A stretch of DNA of 64,000 nucleotides from Kitasatospora indigofera (GTDB lineage: Bacteria > Actinomycetota > Actinomycetes > Streptomycetales > Streptomycetaceae), in contig NZ_BNBO01000014.1 of NCBI RefSeq assembly GCF_014655955.1, positions 62,001 to 126,000 on the forward strand, written 5' to 3'. Below, piece after piece: positions 50,479 to 59,127 of this stretch. The notes beneath the pieces were generated by a model. The model worked only from the letters and a program-made list of their open reading frames with translations, did no database searches and was not told the DNA's origin. A program made the translations under genes and the position numbers. Numbering within the stretch: position 1 is the first letter of the stretch; every line of letters begins with the position of its first letter.

Positions 50479-51387
50479 TCAGGGGGTGAGCACGACCTTG
50501 CCCCGGACGTGGCCGCCGGCGACCAGCCGGTGGGCCTCGGCGGCGCGCTCCAGCGGGAAGGCCTCGGCGATCTCCAGGCGCAGGCCGCCGGCCGTCCAGA
50601 GGTCGGTCAGCTCGGCCAGCCGGGCCGCCGAGCGGGGGCCCCGCAGGAACTGGACGCCCAGCCGCTGGGCGCCCTGGAAGTCCGTGATGGTGCCGATCCG
50701 GGCCCGGTCGGCGACCAGCTCGACCGAGGCGTCCAGGGCGCCGTGCCCGGCCGCGTCCAGGGCCGCGTCCACCCCCTGCGGGGCGAGCGCCCGGACCCGG
50801 TCGGCGAGCCCCGGGCCGTACGTCACCGGGACGGCCCCCAGCTCGCGCAGGTAGTCGTGGTTGCGCTCGCTGGCGGTGCCGATCACGGTGGCCCCCCAGG
50901 CGCGGGCCAGCTGGACGGCGACGGTGCCGACCCCGCCGGCCGCGCCGTGCACCAGGACGGTGTCGCCGGCGCCGACCTTCAGCCCGCCGAGGGCGACGTG
51001 CGCGGTCTGGCCGGAGGCGGAGAGCGATCCGGCGTGCTCCCAGGGCATCCCGGCCGGCTTGGCGACCAGCTGGGAGGCGTCCACGGTGACGTAACCGGCG
51101 TGGCTGCCGAGCAGCCGGAAGCCGAGCACCTCGTCGCCGACCTCCCAGCCGGAGCTGCCCGCCCCGAGCCGGTCGACCACGCCGGCGAACTCGTTGCCGA
51201 GGATGACCGGCAGCTCGACCTGGGCGCCGGGCGGGGTCCAGCCGCCGCGCACGGCGAGGTCGGCCGGCTGCAGGCCGGCCGCGTAGACCTGGACCCGCAC
51301 TTCGCCCGGTCCGGGCACCGGGTCCGGCACCTCGGCGACCCGCAGCACCTCGGGGCCGCCGAACTCGGGGACGGTCACTGCCTTCAT
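50479..51387 (-). CDS. MDR-family NADP-dependent oxidoreductase, paralogue of the cluster enzyme
   Basis: This 302-residue zinc-free quinone oxidoreductase-type reductase has the GroES-like N-domain, LSASGQTAHVALGGL, the GAAGGVGTVAVQ nucleotide loop and TASERNHDYLRELGAVPVTYG. It shares long near-identical blocks with the product of 30638-31555, a recent-looking duplication. Its promoter has the same MerR-type layout as that of the frnE-like gene, which suggests a common redox or drug signal. It may be a second enoyl reductase of the pathway (as with ActVI-ORF2 and ORF4) or a quinone-detoxifying enzyme. AGGAGAAG precedes the ATG. Confidence 0.88.
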   Translation of the reverse strand: MKAVTVPEFGGPEVLRVAEVPDPVPGPGEVRVQVYAAGLQPADLAVRGGWTPPGAQVELPVILGNEFAGVVDRLGAGSSGWEVGDEVLGFRLLGSHAGYVTVDASQLVAKPAGMPWEHAGSLSASGQTAHVALGGLKVGAGDTVLVHGAAGGVGTVAVQLARAWGATVIGTASERNHDYLRELGAVPVTYGPGLADRVRALAPQGVDAALDAAGHGALDASVELVADRARIGTITDFQGAQRLGVQFLRGPRSAARLAELTDLWTAGGLRLEIAEAFPLERAAEAHRLVAGGHVRGKVVLTP

Positions 51388-51420
51388 GGGGTGCTTCTCC
51401 TGTCGTCAGGTCTCCGCACC

Positions 51421-51451
51421 ATCATGGAAGTTGAAGCGCCCTTGAGGTCAA
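51421..51451 (-). promoter_or_regulatory. MerR-type promoter (19-bp spacer) of the second MDR gene
   Basis: On the minus strand TTGACC (51446-51451), 19 bases, then CATGAT (51421-51426). The first 11 bases after TTGACC closely match those at the frnE-like promoter (TCAAG, then GCTTCAA). Confidence 0.6.
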
Positions 51452-51573
51452 GTGCCCGGCGGCGTGTCGGGCAAGGATTGAACGCATTGTCGGATTTATC
51501 CTGACGCGGGGCCGGGGGTCACCCCGCCGGGGCGACGGCCCCCGGCGACCGGACGCCGAGAGGACACCTCCCC

Positions 51574-53157
51574 GTGGGCCAGCTGCCCCTGTTCTTCCTG
51601 GTGCTGCTCGCCTCGGTGGTCACCATCCCGCTGGCCCGCCGCACCGGGGTCCCGCAACCCGTCCTGATGACCCTGCTCGGCCTGGGCATGGCGCTGGTGC
51701 CGCAGATCCCCGACATCGCCATCGACCCCGAGCTGATCCTGCCGCTGGTCCTGCCGCCGCTGATCTTCGCGGTCGCCCGGCGCTCCTCGGTCCGCTACTT
51801 CCGGGCCAACGTCCGCTCGATCCTGCTGCTCGCCGTCGCCCTGGTGGTGGTCACCACCGTCGCTGTCGCCGGCACCGTCCACTGGCTGCTGCCCGCCCTG
51901 CCGCTGGGCGCCGCCATCGCGGTCGGCGCACTGGTCAGCCCGCCCGACCCGGTGGCCGCCGTCGCCGTGGCCGGCGCGGTCGGCCTCCCGCGCCGGCTGG
52001 TCTCGGTGCTGGAGAGCGAGGGCCTGTTCAACGACGTCACCGCCATCGTGATCTACTCGCTCGCCATCGAGGCGGTGGTCAGCGGCGACTTCTCGGTCGA
52101 GCACGCGGTGCTGCGCTTCGTGCTGTCCGCGGTGGTCGCCGTCGTCGTCGGCATCGGCCTCGGCTGGGTCAACAGCAAGCTCGCCGGGATCCTGGAGGAC
52201 CCGACCCAGCAGGTCGCCCTCAACCTGCTGGTGCCCTTCGCCGCGTACGCCCTGGCCGAGGAGATCCACGGCTCGGGCGTGCTCGCCGTCGTGATCTGCG
52301 CCCTCTACCTGGCCGAACGCGCCGCCGACGCCGACGAGGTCGCCTACCGGCTGGTCGGCAACGCCTTCTGGGAGATCGTCGAGATCCTGATCACCGGCTT
52401 CGCCTTCGGCCTGATCGGGCTGGAGCTGGCCACCGTCATGAAGGAGGCCGGCACCGGCTGGACCAGCATGCTCGGCGACGCCGCCACCGTGATCGCGGTG
52501 GTCGTCCTGGTCCGGCTGCTCTGGCTGCTCCCGGCCGGCTGGCTCTCCAAGCGGCTGGGCGCCGACGACGGCGAGGACACCCCGATCAGCTGGCAGGAGA
52601 GCGTGGTGCTCTGGTGGTCCGGGATGCGGGGCGTGGCGACCGTCGCGCTGGCGCTGGCCGTCCCGCTCACCGTGCACTCCGGAGCGGCCTTCCCCCAGCG
52701 CGGCCGGCTGGTCTTCATCGCCTTCGGCGTGGTGCTCTTCACCCTGCTGGTCCAGGGCCTCTCGCTGCCGATGCTGGTCCGGCTGCTGCACCTGGACGCC
52801 GACCACGACGCCCACGAGCAGGCCGTCCGCGAACTCTGGTGGCGGGCCGCCAAGGCCGGCCTGGACCGGCTCGTCGAGCTGGAGGAGCAGGAGGACCTCT
52901 CGGTCGAACTGGTCGACCGGCTGCGCGACCGCCAGCACTCCCGGCTGGCCCGGCTCTGCCCCGAGAAGTACGCGGCCGAGGAGGCCGCCGAGGCCCGCCA
53001 GCGGGCCTCCCAGTGGCGCGAGGCGCACACCGTGGAACAGGAGATGATCGCCGCCTCCCGCCGGGAGATGATCACCGCCCGCAGCGAGCCGGGCGCCGAC
53101 CCCGAACTCGTCGACCAGGTGCTGCGCGGGCTGGACCTGCGCTCCGAACGCACCTGA
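51574..53157 (+). CDS. Na+/H+ antiporter (CPA1/NhaP type)
   Basis: This 527-residue cation:proton antiporter has about twelve membrane helices. It shows the CPA1 motifs SPPDPVAAVAVAG (about 128-140), ESEGLFNDVTAIV with the catalytic ND pair, and SGMRGVATVALAL. A roughly 120-residue charged, coiled-coil-like cytosolic tail follows. It should exchange Na+ or K+ for protons in pH and salt homeostasis. GAGAGGACACC lies before the GTG start. It has no apparent link to the polyketide genes. Confidence 0.93.
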   Translation: MGQLPLFFLVLLASVVTIPLARRTGVPQPVLMTLLGLGMALVPQIPDIAIDPELILPLVLPPLIFAVARRSSVRYFRANVRSILLLAVALVVVTTVAVAGTVHWLLPALPLGAAIAVGALVSPPDPVAAVAVAGAVGLPRRLVSVLESEGLFNDVTAIVIYSLAIEAVVSGDFSVEHAVLRFVLSAVVAVVVGIGLGWVNSKLAGILEDPTQQVALNLLVPFAAYALAEEIHGSGVLAVVICALYLAERAADADEVAYRLVGNAFWEIVEILITGFAFGLIGLELATVMKEAGTGWTSMLGDAATVIAVVVLVRLLWLLPAGWLSKRLGADDGEDTPISWQESVVLWWSGMRGVATVALALAVPLTVHSGAAFPQRGRLVFIAFGVVLFTLLVQGLSLPMLVRLLHLDADHDAHEQAVRELWWRAAKAGLDRLVELEEQEDLSVELVDRLRDRQHSRLARLCPEKYAAEEAAEARQRASQWREAHTVEQEMIAASRREMITARSEPGADPELVDQVLRGLDLRSERT

Positions 53158-53412
53158 CGGCCGGCGCCGGCCACCACCCGGCGGCCGGGCGGCGACCACG
53201 CGGTGACGCCCCGGCGACGACCCGGTGCCCGGCGGCGACTCGGCGTCCGGGAACGAGGCAATGTACGCGGCGCCCCGTGACGTTGCATAGGCTGTCGCCC
53301 GGGCAGCCCGTCAACGGAGTCGGCGCACCACTCGTACCGCCGGACCTCGCGCAACCACCCTCCCGCTGGGCTCTGCCGGTATCTGCACCCAGATCAATCG
53401 AGGAGCATTCCG

Positions 53413-55086
53413 ATGTCGGAACTGGACGCCCGCCCGGGGGCCAACGGCCGCACCCCGCTGGACCGCACCCCCGAGTGGGCCGCGCTCGGCAAGCACCGGT
53501 CGGAGCTCGGCGAGCTGCACCTGCGCGAACTGTTCGCCGCCGACCCCGAGCGGGGCCGCCGCTACACCCTGCAGGTCGGCGACCTGCATGTCGACTACGC
53601 CAAGCACCTGGTGACGGACCGCACGCTCGACCTGCTGCGCGCCCTTGCCGAGGCCACCGACGTGGCCGGCCTGCGCGACGCGATGTTCCGCGGCGAGAAG
53701 ATCAACACCACCGAGGACCGCGCCGTCCTGCACACCGCGCTGCGCGCCCCGCGCGACGCCGTGATCGAGGTGGACGGCGAGAACGTGGTGCCCGCCGTGC
53801 ACGCCGTCCTCGACAAGATGGGCGTCTTCGCCGAGAAGGTCCGCTCCGGCGAGTGGACCGGCCACACCGGCAAGCGGATCCGCACCGTCGTCAACATCGG
53901 CATCGGCGGCTCCGACCTCGGCCCGGCGATGGCGTACGAGGTGCTGCGCTCCTACACCGCCCGCGACCTGGACGTCCGCTTCGTCTCCAACGTGGACGGC
54001 GCCGACCTGCACGAGGCGGTCCGCGACCTGGACGCCGCCGAGACGCTGTTCATCGTCGCCTCCAAGACCTTCACCACCATCGAGACCATCACCAACGCCA
54101 CCTCCGCGCGGGACTGGCTGCTCACCGGGCTGCGGGCCGGCACCGACGCGGTGGCCAAGCACTTCGTCGCGCTCTCCACCAACGCCGAGGGCGTGGCGGA
54201 CTTCGGCATCGACGTGGCCAACATGTTCGAGTTCTGGGACTGGGTCGGCGGCCGCTACTCCTACGATTCCGCGATCGGCCTCTCGCTGATGATCGCGATC
54301 GGGCCGGAGCAGTTCCGCGAGATGCTGGACGGCTTCCACCTGGTCGACGAGCACTTCCGCACCGCCCCGCCGGAGCAGAACGTCCCGCTGCTGCTCGGCC
54401 TCCTCGGGGTCTGGTACGGCGCCTTCTTCGACGCCCAGGCGCACGCGGTGCTGCCGTACTCGCACTACCTGTCGAAGTTCACCGCCTACCTGCAGCAGCT
54501 GGACATGGAGTCCAACGGCAAGTCGGTGGACCGGGACGGCAACCCCGTCGGCTGGCAGACCGGCCCGGTGGTCTGGGGCACCCCCGGCACCAACGGCCAG
54601 CACGCCTACTACCAGCTGCTGCACCAGGGCACCAAGGTGATCCCGGCCGACTTCATCGGCTTCGCCGAGCCGGTCGCCGACCTGCTGCCGGGCCTGGTCG
54701 CCCAGCACGACCTGCTGCTCGCCAACTTCTTCGCGCAGACCCAGGCGCTGGCCTTCGGCAAGACGCCGGAGGAGGTCGCGGCCGAGGGCGTGCCGGCCGA
54801 GCTGGTGCCGCACAAGACCTTCAAGGGCAACCACCCGACCACCACCGTGCTGGCCGGCTCGCTGACGCCGTCGGTGCTCGGCCAGCTGGTCGCGCTGTAC
54901 GAGCACAAGGTGTTCGTGCAGGGCGCGATCTGGAACATCGACTCCTTCGACCAGTGGGGCGTCGAGCTGGGCAAGGTGCTCGCCAAGCGGATCGAGCCGG
55001 TGCTGCTGACCGGCGAGGGCACCGAGGCGCTGGACAGCTCCACCGCCGAGCTGGTCGCGCGCTACCGGGCGCTGCGCGGCCGCTGA
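53413..55086 (+). CDS. pgi: Glucose-6-phosphate isomerase
   Basis: This 557-residue cytosolic enzyme interconverts glucose-6-phosphate and fructose-6-phosphate in glycolysis and the pentose phosphate cycle. It has the complete sugar isomerase signature: [18 protein letters not shown], the SKTFTTIET phosphate-binding loop, [25 protein letters not shown] with the catalytic glutamine/histidine region, and QWGVELGK near the C-terminus. Length matches bacterial Pgi. GAGGAGC precedes the ATG. Followed by a classic hairpin plus T-run terminator. Confidence 0.97.
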   Translation: MSELDARPGANGRTPLDRTPEWAALGKHRSELGELHLRELFAADPERGRRYTLQVGDLHVDYAKHLVTDRTLDLLRALAEATDVAGLRDAMFRGEKINTTEDRAVLHTALRAPRDAVIEVDGENVVPAVHAVLDKMGVFAEKVRSGEWTGHTGKRIRTVVNIGIGGSDLGPAMAYEVLRSYTARDLDVRFVSNVDGADLHEAVRDLDAAETLFIVASKTFTTIETITNATSARDWLLTGLRAGTDAVAKHFVALSTNAEGVADFGIDVANMFEFWDWVGGRYSYDSAIGLSLMIAIGPEQFREMLDGFHLVDEHFRTAPPEQNVPLLLGLLGVWYGAFFDAQAHAVLPYSHYLSKFTAYLQQLDMESNGKSVDRDGNPVGWQTGPVVWGTPGTNGQHAYYQLLHQGTKVIPADFIGFAEPVADLLPGLVAQHDLLLANFFAQTQALAFGKTPEEVAAEGVPAELVPHKTFKGNHPTTTVLAGSLTPSVLGQLVALYEHKVFVQGAIWNIDSFDQWGVELGKVLAKRIEPVLLTGEGTEALDSSTAELVARYRALRGR

Positions 55087-55417
55087 CCCGGAGGGGCGCG
55101 CGCCGGCCGGCCAGGGGCCGCGCGGCCACCGGCCCGGAGGGGCGCGACCGGAGGTGCACGAGGAGGGCTCCCGCTTCGGCGGGGGCCCTTTTCGCTGCCC
55201 GGGTCCGGGGCCGGGTCCGGACCCGGTGCCGGCGTCGGTGCCCGCTTCAGGGTTGACGGTGCCGGTGTCCTGTTCAGGGCTGCCGGGGGCGGTGCCGGAG
55301 GGGCGGCCGGGGCGAGAAGGGGCGACTGGGGGAGCAGTGCCGAAAAAGTATGGATACCGGATAGCATCAGTGTCTATTATGAAGACAGGTTCCGGCCCCT
55401 GCCGGTGAAAGGCTGTG
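55087..55417. other. 331-bp intergenic stretch with terminator and AT-rich promoter
   Basis: No gene is present. It contains the pgi terminator and, at 55340-55385, an unusually AT-rich patch with TATTAT (55375-55380) that should be the promoter of the next gene. Confidence 0.5.
55164..55192 (+). terminator. Intrinsic terminator of pgi
   Basis: An 11-bp stem with one G-T pair (55164-55174 / 55179-55189), loop TTCG, followed by TTTT. It is the only terminator in the window with a T-run. Confidence 0.85.
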
Positions 55418-55813
55418 ATGACCGTGCCCACCCTTCCCTGGGTCACCCCGAACCCGCCCCGGCCCGGCACCCAGGTGCTGGTGATGGCCTCCCGCCTGGA
55501 GGTCCGCACCCTGCGCGACGTGCCCCGGTTCTTCCTGAAGGCGATGTCCGCCTGGCGGCAGGTCCGCCGGGCCCCCGGCGTCGTCGGGGCCTCGCTGGTC
55601 GCCGAGCCGTTCCGGAGGACCTTCTGGACCCTCTCGGCCTGGGAGGACCGGGCCACCCTGAACGCCTACGTCCGGGCCGAGCCGCACTACTCGATCATGA
55701 CCTCGCTGCGGCCGGTCATGAAGGACTCGTCCTTCGTCTTCTGGGAGGGCCCGGCCGAGGAGCTCCCGGTGAGCTGGGCCGAGGCCAGGCGCCGTCTCGC
55801 GGAGCAGGCCTGA
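55418..55813 (+). CDS. Small ABM/DUF3291-like protein
   Basis: This 131-residue protein resembles the dimeric ferredoxin-like (antibiotic biosynthesis monooxygenase) superfamily: MASRLEVRTLRDVPRFFLKA strand-helix start, FWTLSAWEDRATLNAYVRAEPH and a final strand FVFWEG. No cofactor motif is visible. Its role is unknown; heme or aromatic-compound handling are typical of the fold. The ATG at 55418 has GAAAGG 5 bases upstream, and a GTG directly before it is the alternative. It is convergent with tRNA-Lys copy 4. Confidence 0.72.
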   Translation: MTVPTLPWVTPNPPRPGTQVLVMASRLEVRTLRDVPRFFLKAMSAWRQVRRAPGVVGASLVAEPFRRTFWTLSAWEDRATLNAYVRAEPHYSIMTSLRPVMKDSSFVFWEGPAEELPVSWAEARRRLAEQA

Positions 55814-55852
55814 CGGGCCGACGGGGCCCGCCCGTGGCGGAGCCCGGAACGA

Positions 55853-55886
55853 CGAGAGGCCCTCCGCTCTCGCGAAGGGCCTCTCG
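55853..55886. terminator. Hairpin terminator of tRNA-Lys copy 4
   Basis: CGAGAGGCCC (55853-55862) / GGGCCTCTCG (55877-55886), nearly identical to the hairpin after copy 2; also faces the preceding plus-strand gene. Confidence 0.7.
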
Positions 55887-55894
55887 GCTGTCTG

Positions 55895-55968
55895 TGCGCC
55901 GCCAGGGACTCGAACCCCGGACCCGCTGATTAAGAGTCAGCTGCTCTAACCAACTGAGCTAGCGGCGC
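55895..55968 (-). tRNA. tRNA-Lys (anticodon CTT), copy 4
   Basis: Identical to the other three copies over 74 nt. Upstream on the minus strand is a TTGGCC, 17-base spacer, TACAGT promoter. Confidence 0.97.
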
Positions 55969-56066
55969 CTGCTGACAGGGAAGACTGTAGCAGCGGCCCC
56001 GGGCCGGGCCAAAATCGATAAACCGGCCGACCTGACGAGCCGGGCGGCCGGCCGATTCGACCGCAC

Positions 56067-56101
56067 GGTCCGAGGTCCGAGGTCCGAGGTCCGAGGTCCG
56101 A
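56067..56101. repeat. Heptamer tandem repeat GGTCCGA, five copies
   Basis: Five perfect head-to-tail GGTCCGA units lie between tRNA-Lys copy 4 and the stop of the primase-like gene. No function is apparent. Confidence 0.9.
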
Positions 56102-56153
56102 GGGCGGGGGCGGGCACGGGTCGGGCGCCGTCGCCAGCCGCCGGAGCCGATCG

Positions 56154-56798
56154 TCAGGCCGACGGAATCGGCTGGAGGTGGGCGTCCGGCCGCCGTCCGG
56201 CCGGACGGGGCTCGCGCCGGCGTGCCTGCGGGGGCGCCCCGGCCGGGCCCGCCGTCCCGGTTCGCGGCGGCGGGCCGCCGACGCCGGGCCCCCGCGACAC
56301 CCGGACGCAGGCCCAGAGCAGCACGGCGGCGCCCGGCAGCCACGGCTCCCTGGTGTCCGGGGCGACGATCCACCGGCCCGCCCCCAGTCCGGGGGAGTCG
56401 GGGGTGTTCACCATCCGCTGCACGGGCGGCACCGTCACCGCGTCGCCCTGCCCGTGGCAGAGCAGCGGCGGCACGTCCCCGGCCCATTCCTCCCAGGCCA
56501 GCAGGGAGCGCAGGCGCGGGGCGGCGCCCGGCTGTGCGAACAGCAGGATCCGGCCGCGGTGGCTCGCCACCGGGCCGCAGCCCGGGCCGGAGGTCCAGAG
56601 CTCGTCCAGCACCCTGCGGCCGAACAGCGACGGCATGCTGATCACGTCGAAGGCCCGGCCGCAGGGCAGGACCGAGGGCGCCCACGGGCGCGACTGCCAC
56701 AGGGCGCGCATGCTGCGCGGGTACTCACTGGCGGAGGCCAGCCAGGCCTCGCCGGCCACGGTGACGTACTCCACCGATTCATACGTCCAGATGTCCAC
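56154..56798 (-). CDS. Hypothetical protein of the group annotated as bifunctional DNA primase/polymerase
   Basis: The 214-residue protein starts MDIWTYESVEYVTVAGEAWLASASEYP, then has SVLPCGRAFDVISMPSLFGRR and GRILLFAQPGAAPRL. This pattern belongs to streptomycete proteins usually labelled bifunctional DNA primase/polymerase. I see no complete catalytic acidic triad, so activity is doubtful. The final 45 residues are low-complexity Arg/Pro. The GTG at 56796-56798 has a weak site. It stands alone near tRNA-Lys copy 4. Confidence 0.65.
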   Translation of the reverse strand: MDIWTYESVEYVTVAGEAWLASASEYPRSMRALWQSRPWAPSVLPCGRAFDVISMPSLFGRRVLDELWTSGPGCGPVASHRGRILLFAQPGAAPRLRSLLAWEEWAGDVPPLLCHGQGDAVTVPPVQRMVNTPDSPGLGAGRWIVAPDTREPWLPGAAVLLWACVRVSRGPGVGGPPPRTGTAGPAGAPPQARRREPRPAGRRPDAHLQPIPSA

Positions 56799-57022
56799 GG
56801 GGAGCAGCCTGCGGTGTCGCGAGCGTGGCACGGAGGGAAAGCGCGGTTTGCCGGACAGGGTGCGCCGGGTCGGCGTACCCTGTCCTGCGCATATGCCACA
56901 GGCGATCGAATCCCGCTCCACCGTTCGGTCGGACGGGTGCGACCGGTGCTCCGGGACGGGTGCCCGCTGCCGCCGGTGTGCTGCGGCCGGGCCGCCGGCG
57001 GCCGCCGGGCGGGCCGACGGGC

Positions 57023-57433
57023 TCAGTCGCCCTGGCGCTGCGGACGCAACAGGCCGCGACCGTACTCGACCATCTTCTCCGCGTAGTCCGGGGTCCAGTC
57101 CGCGCGGGCCGCTATCTCCACGAAGGAGAGCGCGTCGAACCTGCGGGTGTCGGCCAGCTGGGCGGCCGCGACGGCCTGGAAGTCGGTGGCCCGCTCGGCG
57201 GCGGCCCGGAACGCCAGGGCCAGCTCGGTGGAGCGGCGCAGCAGTTCGGCCGGGTCCTCGATCGACTCCAGGTCGAAGAAACGCTCCGGCTCCGGCTCGC
57301 CGGCCGGCGGCTCGAACAGCAGCTGGGCCGGGCGCAGCCGGCGGGCGGGCTGTTCGGGTGTGCCGGGCCGGCCCGGACCGGCCGGTGCGGGGGAGCCGCT
57401 CTGGTCGGACGGCCTCGGGTGGGAGTCGGGCAT
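57023..57433 (-). CDS. Hypothetical acidic protein (136 residues)
   Basis: A soluble 136-residue protein with a disordered Pro/Gly/Ser N-terminal third and a helical C-terminal part (RFFDLESIEDPAELLRRSTELALAFRAAA, then VEIAARADWTPDYAEKMVEYG). I do not recognise a family. GGAGGTG 7 bases before the ATG strongly supports the start. The gene lies downstream of the helicase cassette in the same direction but after a 314-bp gap, so it probably has its own promoter. Confidence 0.7.
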   Translation of the reverse strand: MPDSHPRPSDQSGSPAPAGPGRPGTPEQPARRLRPAQLLFEPPAGEPEPERFFDLESIEDPAELLRRSTELALAFRAAAERATDFQAVAAAQLADTRRFDALSFVEIAARADWTPDYAEKMVEYGRGLLRPQRQGD

Positions 57434-57747
57434 GGGTGGACACCTCCGGGAGGGTGGGCGGTGGGCGCCGGCGGCCGCCGGGGCCGGGGTGCCGGGCCCG
57501 GCCGTCGTCCATTGTCGCAAGGCGGCAGCCGGTAACGGAACGGTGCGATCACGGGCGCTATTCCCGGGCCGCGCGCCGGGGTGGTGCCTCGGCCGCCCCG
57601 GCCGCTCCCGCCGCCACTGCCGTCCTGACCTGCCCGGGCCCAGGACGGCGGTGCGGTGGGGACCGGCACGTTCCCGGGCTTCGGCTCGGCCGTGGGGCGG
57701 TGCGGGGGTGGGGGCGGCGCGGCGGTGGGGGCGGTGCGGCGGTGGAG
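57434..57747. other. 314-bp intergenic stretch
   Basis: No gene is visible. Very GC-rich with G-runs near 57700-57745. It should contain the promoter of the gene at 57433 and the end of the helicase transcript, but no clear site was found. Confidence 0.4.
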
Positions 57748-59127
57748 TCAGCGCAGCGCCACCCGATGGCCGGCCAGGTGGGCGAGGACGGCGTGGTGCG
57801 CCTCCCAGCCGTCCGGGAACTTCACCGTGACGCCGAGTTGTACGGGTTCGGTCGCCGGATGCTCGTCCAGCAGTTCGGCGATCCCCGCCCGGGCGACCAC
57901 GATGCAGGCGTGCCGGTGCCGGGAGGCCAGCACGCACAGCCGGCCGGTCTCCAGGTGGAAGGCGGTCGCGTCGGGCCGCCCGGAGAGCGGGTGCAGCACC
58001 ACGGTGACGTCGTACTCACGGCCCTGCAGCCGGTTGGCGGTGTCCACCGAGACGGCCGGCCCCGCCGTCGGGTCGACCGGCACGCCCAGCCCCACCAGCG
58101 CGGCCCGGACGGCGGCGGCCTGGTCCCGGTGGGCGGTGCCGACCGCGATCCGGTCGGCGGACAGCGGCGTCGAGCCCTGCTCGGAGTGCGCCGTCAGGCC
58201 GCGGTCCAGCAGCCGGCGCACGGTGGCCGCGACCACCGACACCGCCTGCGGGTCCGTCCGGACGGTGTGCCGGGCCGGCAGCTCCAGCAGGGCCCAGCCG
58301 TGCTCCGCCGCCTCGTCGACGGCGGCGTCCACCGCGGAGCCGTCCGGCCGCACCGCGGCGGTCAGGGTGCGGTCGCCCGGCCCGGTGCCCGACCGGAACG
58401 GCGTGTACGGGTAGAAGGCGGCCGACACCAGGGGCGCGGCACTGGCCGGGAGCCGCCAGGAGACCGGCAGCCGGTGCGGCTCGATCTGCGGGTTGTGCGC
58501 GAGCAGGGTCACCACCGCGCTGTTCGAAGGGTCGTACGACAGTCCGGCCCACTGGTCGGTGCCGACCACCGTGAACGGGTCGAGCTGGCCCGGGTCCCCC
58601 ACGAACAGGGCTCGCTCGAACAGCCGGGCGACCGCCAGCAGCGCGTCCGAGCGCATCTGGTAGGCCTCGTCGACGATCGCGTGCCGCCACGGCGCCTCGG
58701 TCTTCACCCACTGCCACTTGGCGGAGGTCGAGATCACCACGTCCTGCTCGGCGAGGTCGGCCACCTTGGTGGCCGCGGTGACGTTGGGGTGCCGCAGCGC
58801 CTCGGCGGCGGGCCGCCCGTCCGAGGCGTGCAGGCGGCCGACGGTGAGGTCCGGAGCCTTCGAGGCCAGCCGGTCGACCAGGTCGTCGACCTGGTTGTTG
58901 GTCTGCGCGACGATCATCAGCCGCTCGCCCGCGGCGACCAGCTCCCGGGCGGCCCGCACCACCAGGGTCGACTTGCCGGCGCCCGGCGGGGAGTCCACCA
59001 CCACCCCGCGCGGGGCGCCCACGGCGGGTCGGACGGTCGCGTCGAGGATCCGGTCCACCACCGCGTCGGCGGCGGCGCCCGGGGACGGCTCGGGCTCGGG
59101 GTGCGGCGCGGTCACGGGGTCGGTCAC
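57748..59127 (-). CDS. SF1 helicase of the Upf1/Dna2 type
   Basis: This 459-residue ATP-dependent helicase is the third gene of an overlapping cassette. All SF1 motifs can be read: Walker A DSPPGAGKST (motif I), VAQTNNQVDDLV (Ia), AIVDEAYQM (II, DEAY), LFVGDPGQLDPF (III), GTAHRDQAAAVRA (around IV), VDTANRLQGREYDVTVV (V) and LASRHRHACIVV (VI). The Gln-Gly-x-Glu-Tyr motif V and the absence of a UvrD insert point to the SF1B Upf1-like branch. GTG at 59125-59127 overlaps the preceding stop (GTGA); an ATG six bases earlier is an alternative. Confidence 0.88.
   Translation of the reverse strand: MTDPVTAPHPEPEPSPGAAADAVVDRILDATVRPAVGAPRGVVVDSPPGAGKSTLVVRAARELVAAGERLMIVAQTNNQVDDLVDRLASKAPDLTVGRLHASDGRPAAEALRHPNVTAATKVADLAEQDVVISTSAKWQWVKTEAPWRHAIVDEAYQMRSDALLAVARLFERALFVGDPGQLDPFTVVGTDQWAGLSYDPSNSAVVTLLAHNPQIEPHRLPVSWRLPASAAPLVSAAFYPYTPFRSGTGPGDRTLTAAVRPDGSAVDAAVDEAAEHGWALLELPARHTVRTDPQAVSVVAATVRRLLDRGLTAHSEQGSTPLSADRIAVGTAHRDQAAAVRAALVGLGVPVDPTAGPAVSVDTANRLQGREYDVTVVLHPLSGRPDATAFHLETGRLCVLASRHRHACIVVARAGIAELLDEHPATEPVQLGVTVKFPDGWEAHHAVLAHLAGHRVALR

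Noticed and set aside
50336..55968. tRNA-Lys copies 3 and 4 as att sites of an integrative element
   Set aside because: No integrase, excisionase or replication gene lies between them, and the repeats are whole tRNA genes, not 3'-end fragments. The interval carries pgi and an antiporter, ordinary chromosomal genes.
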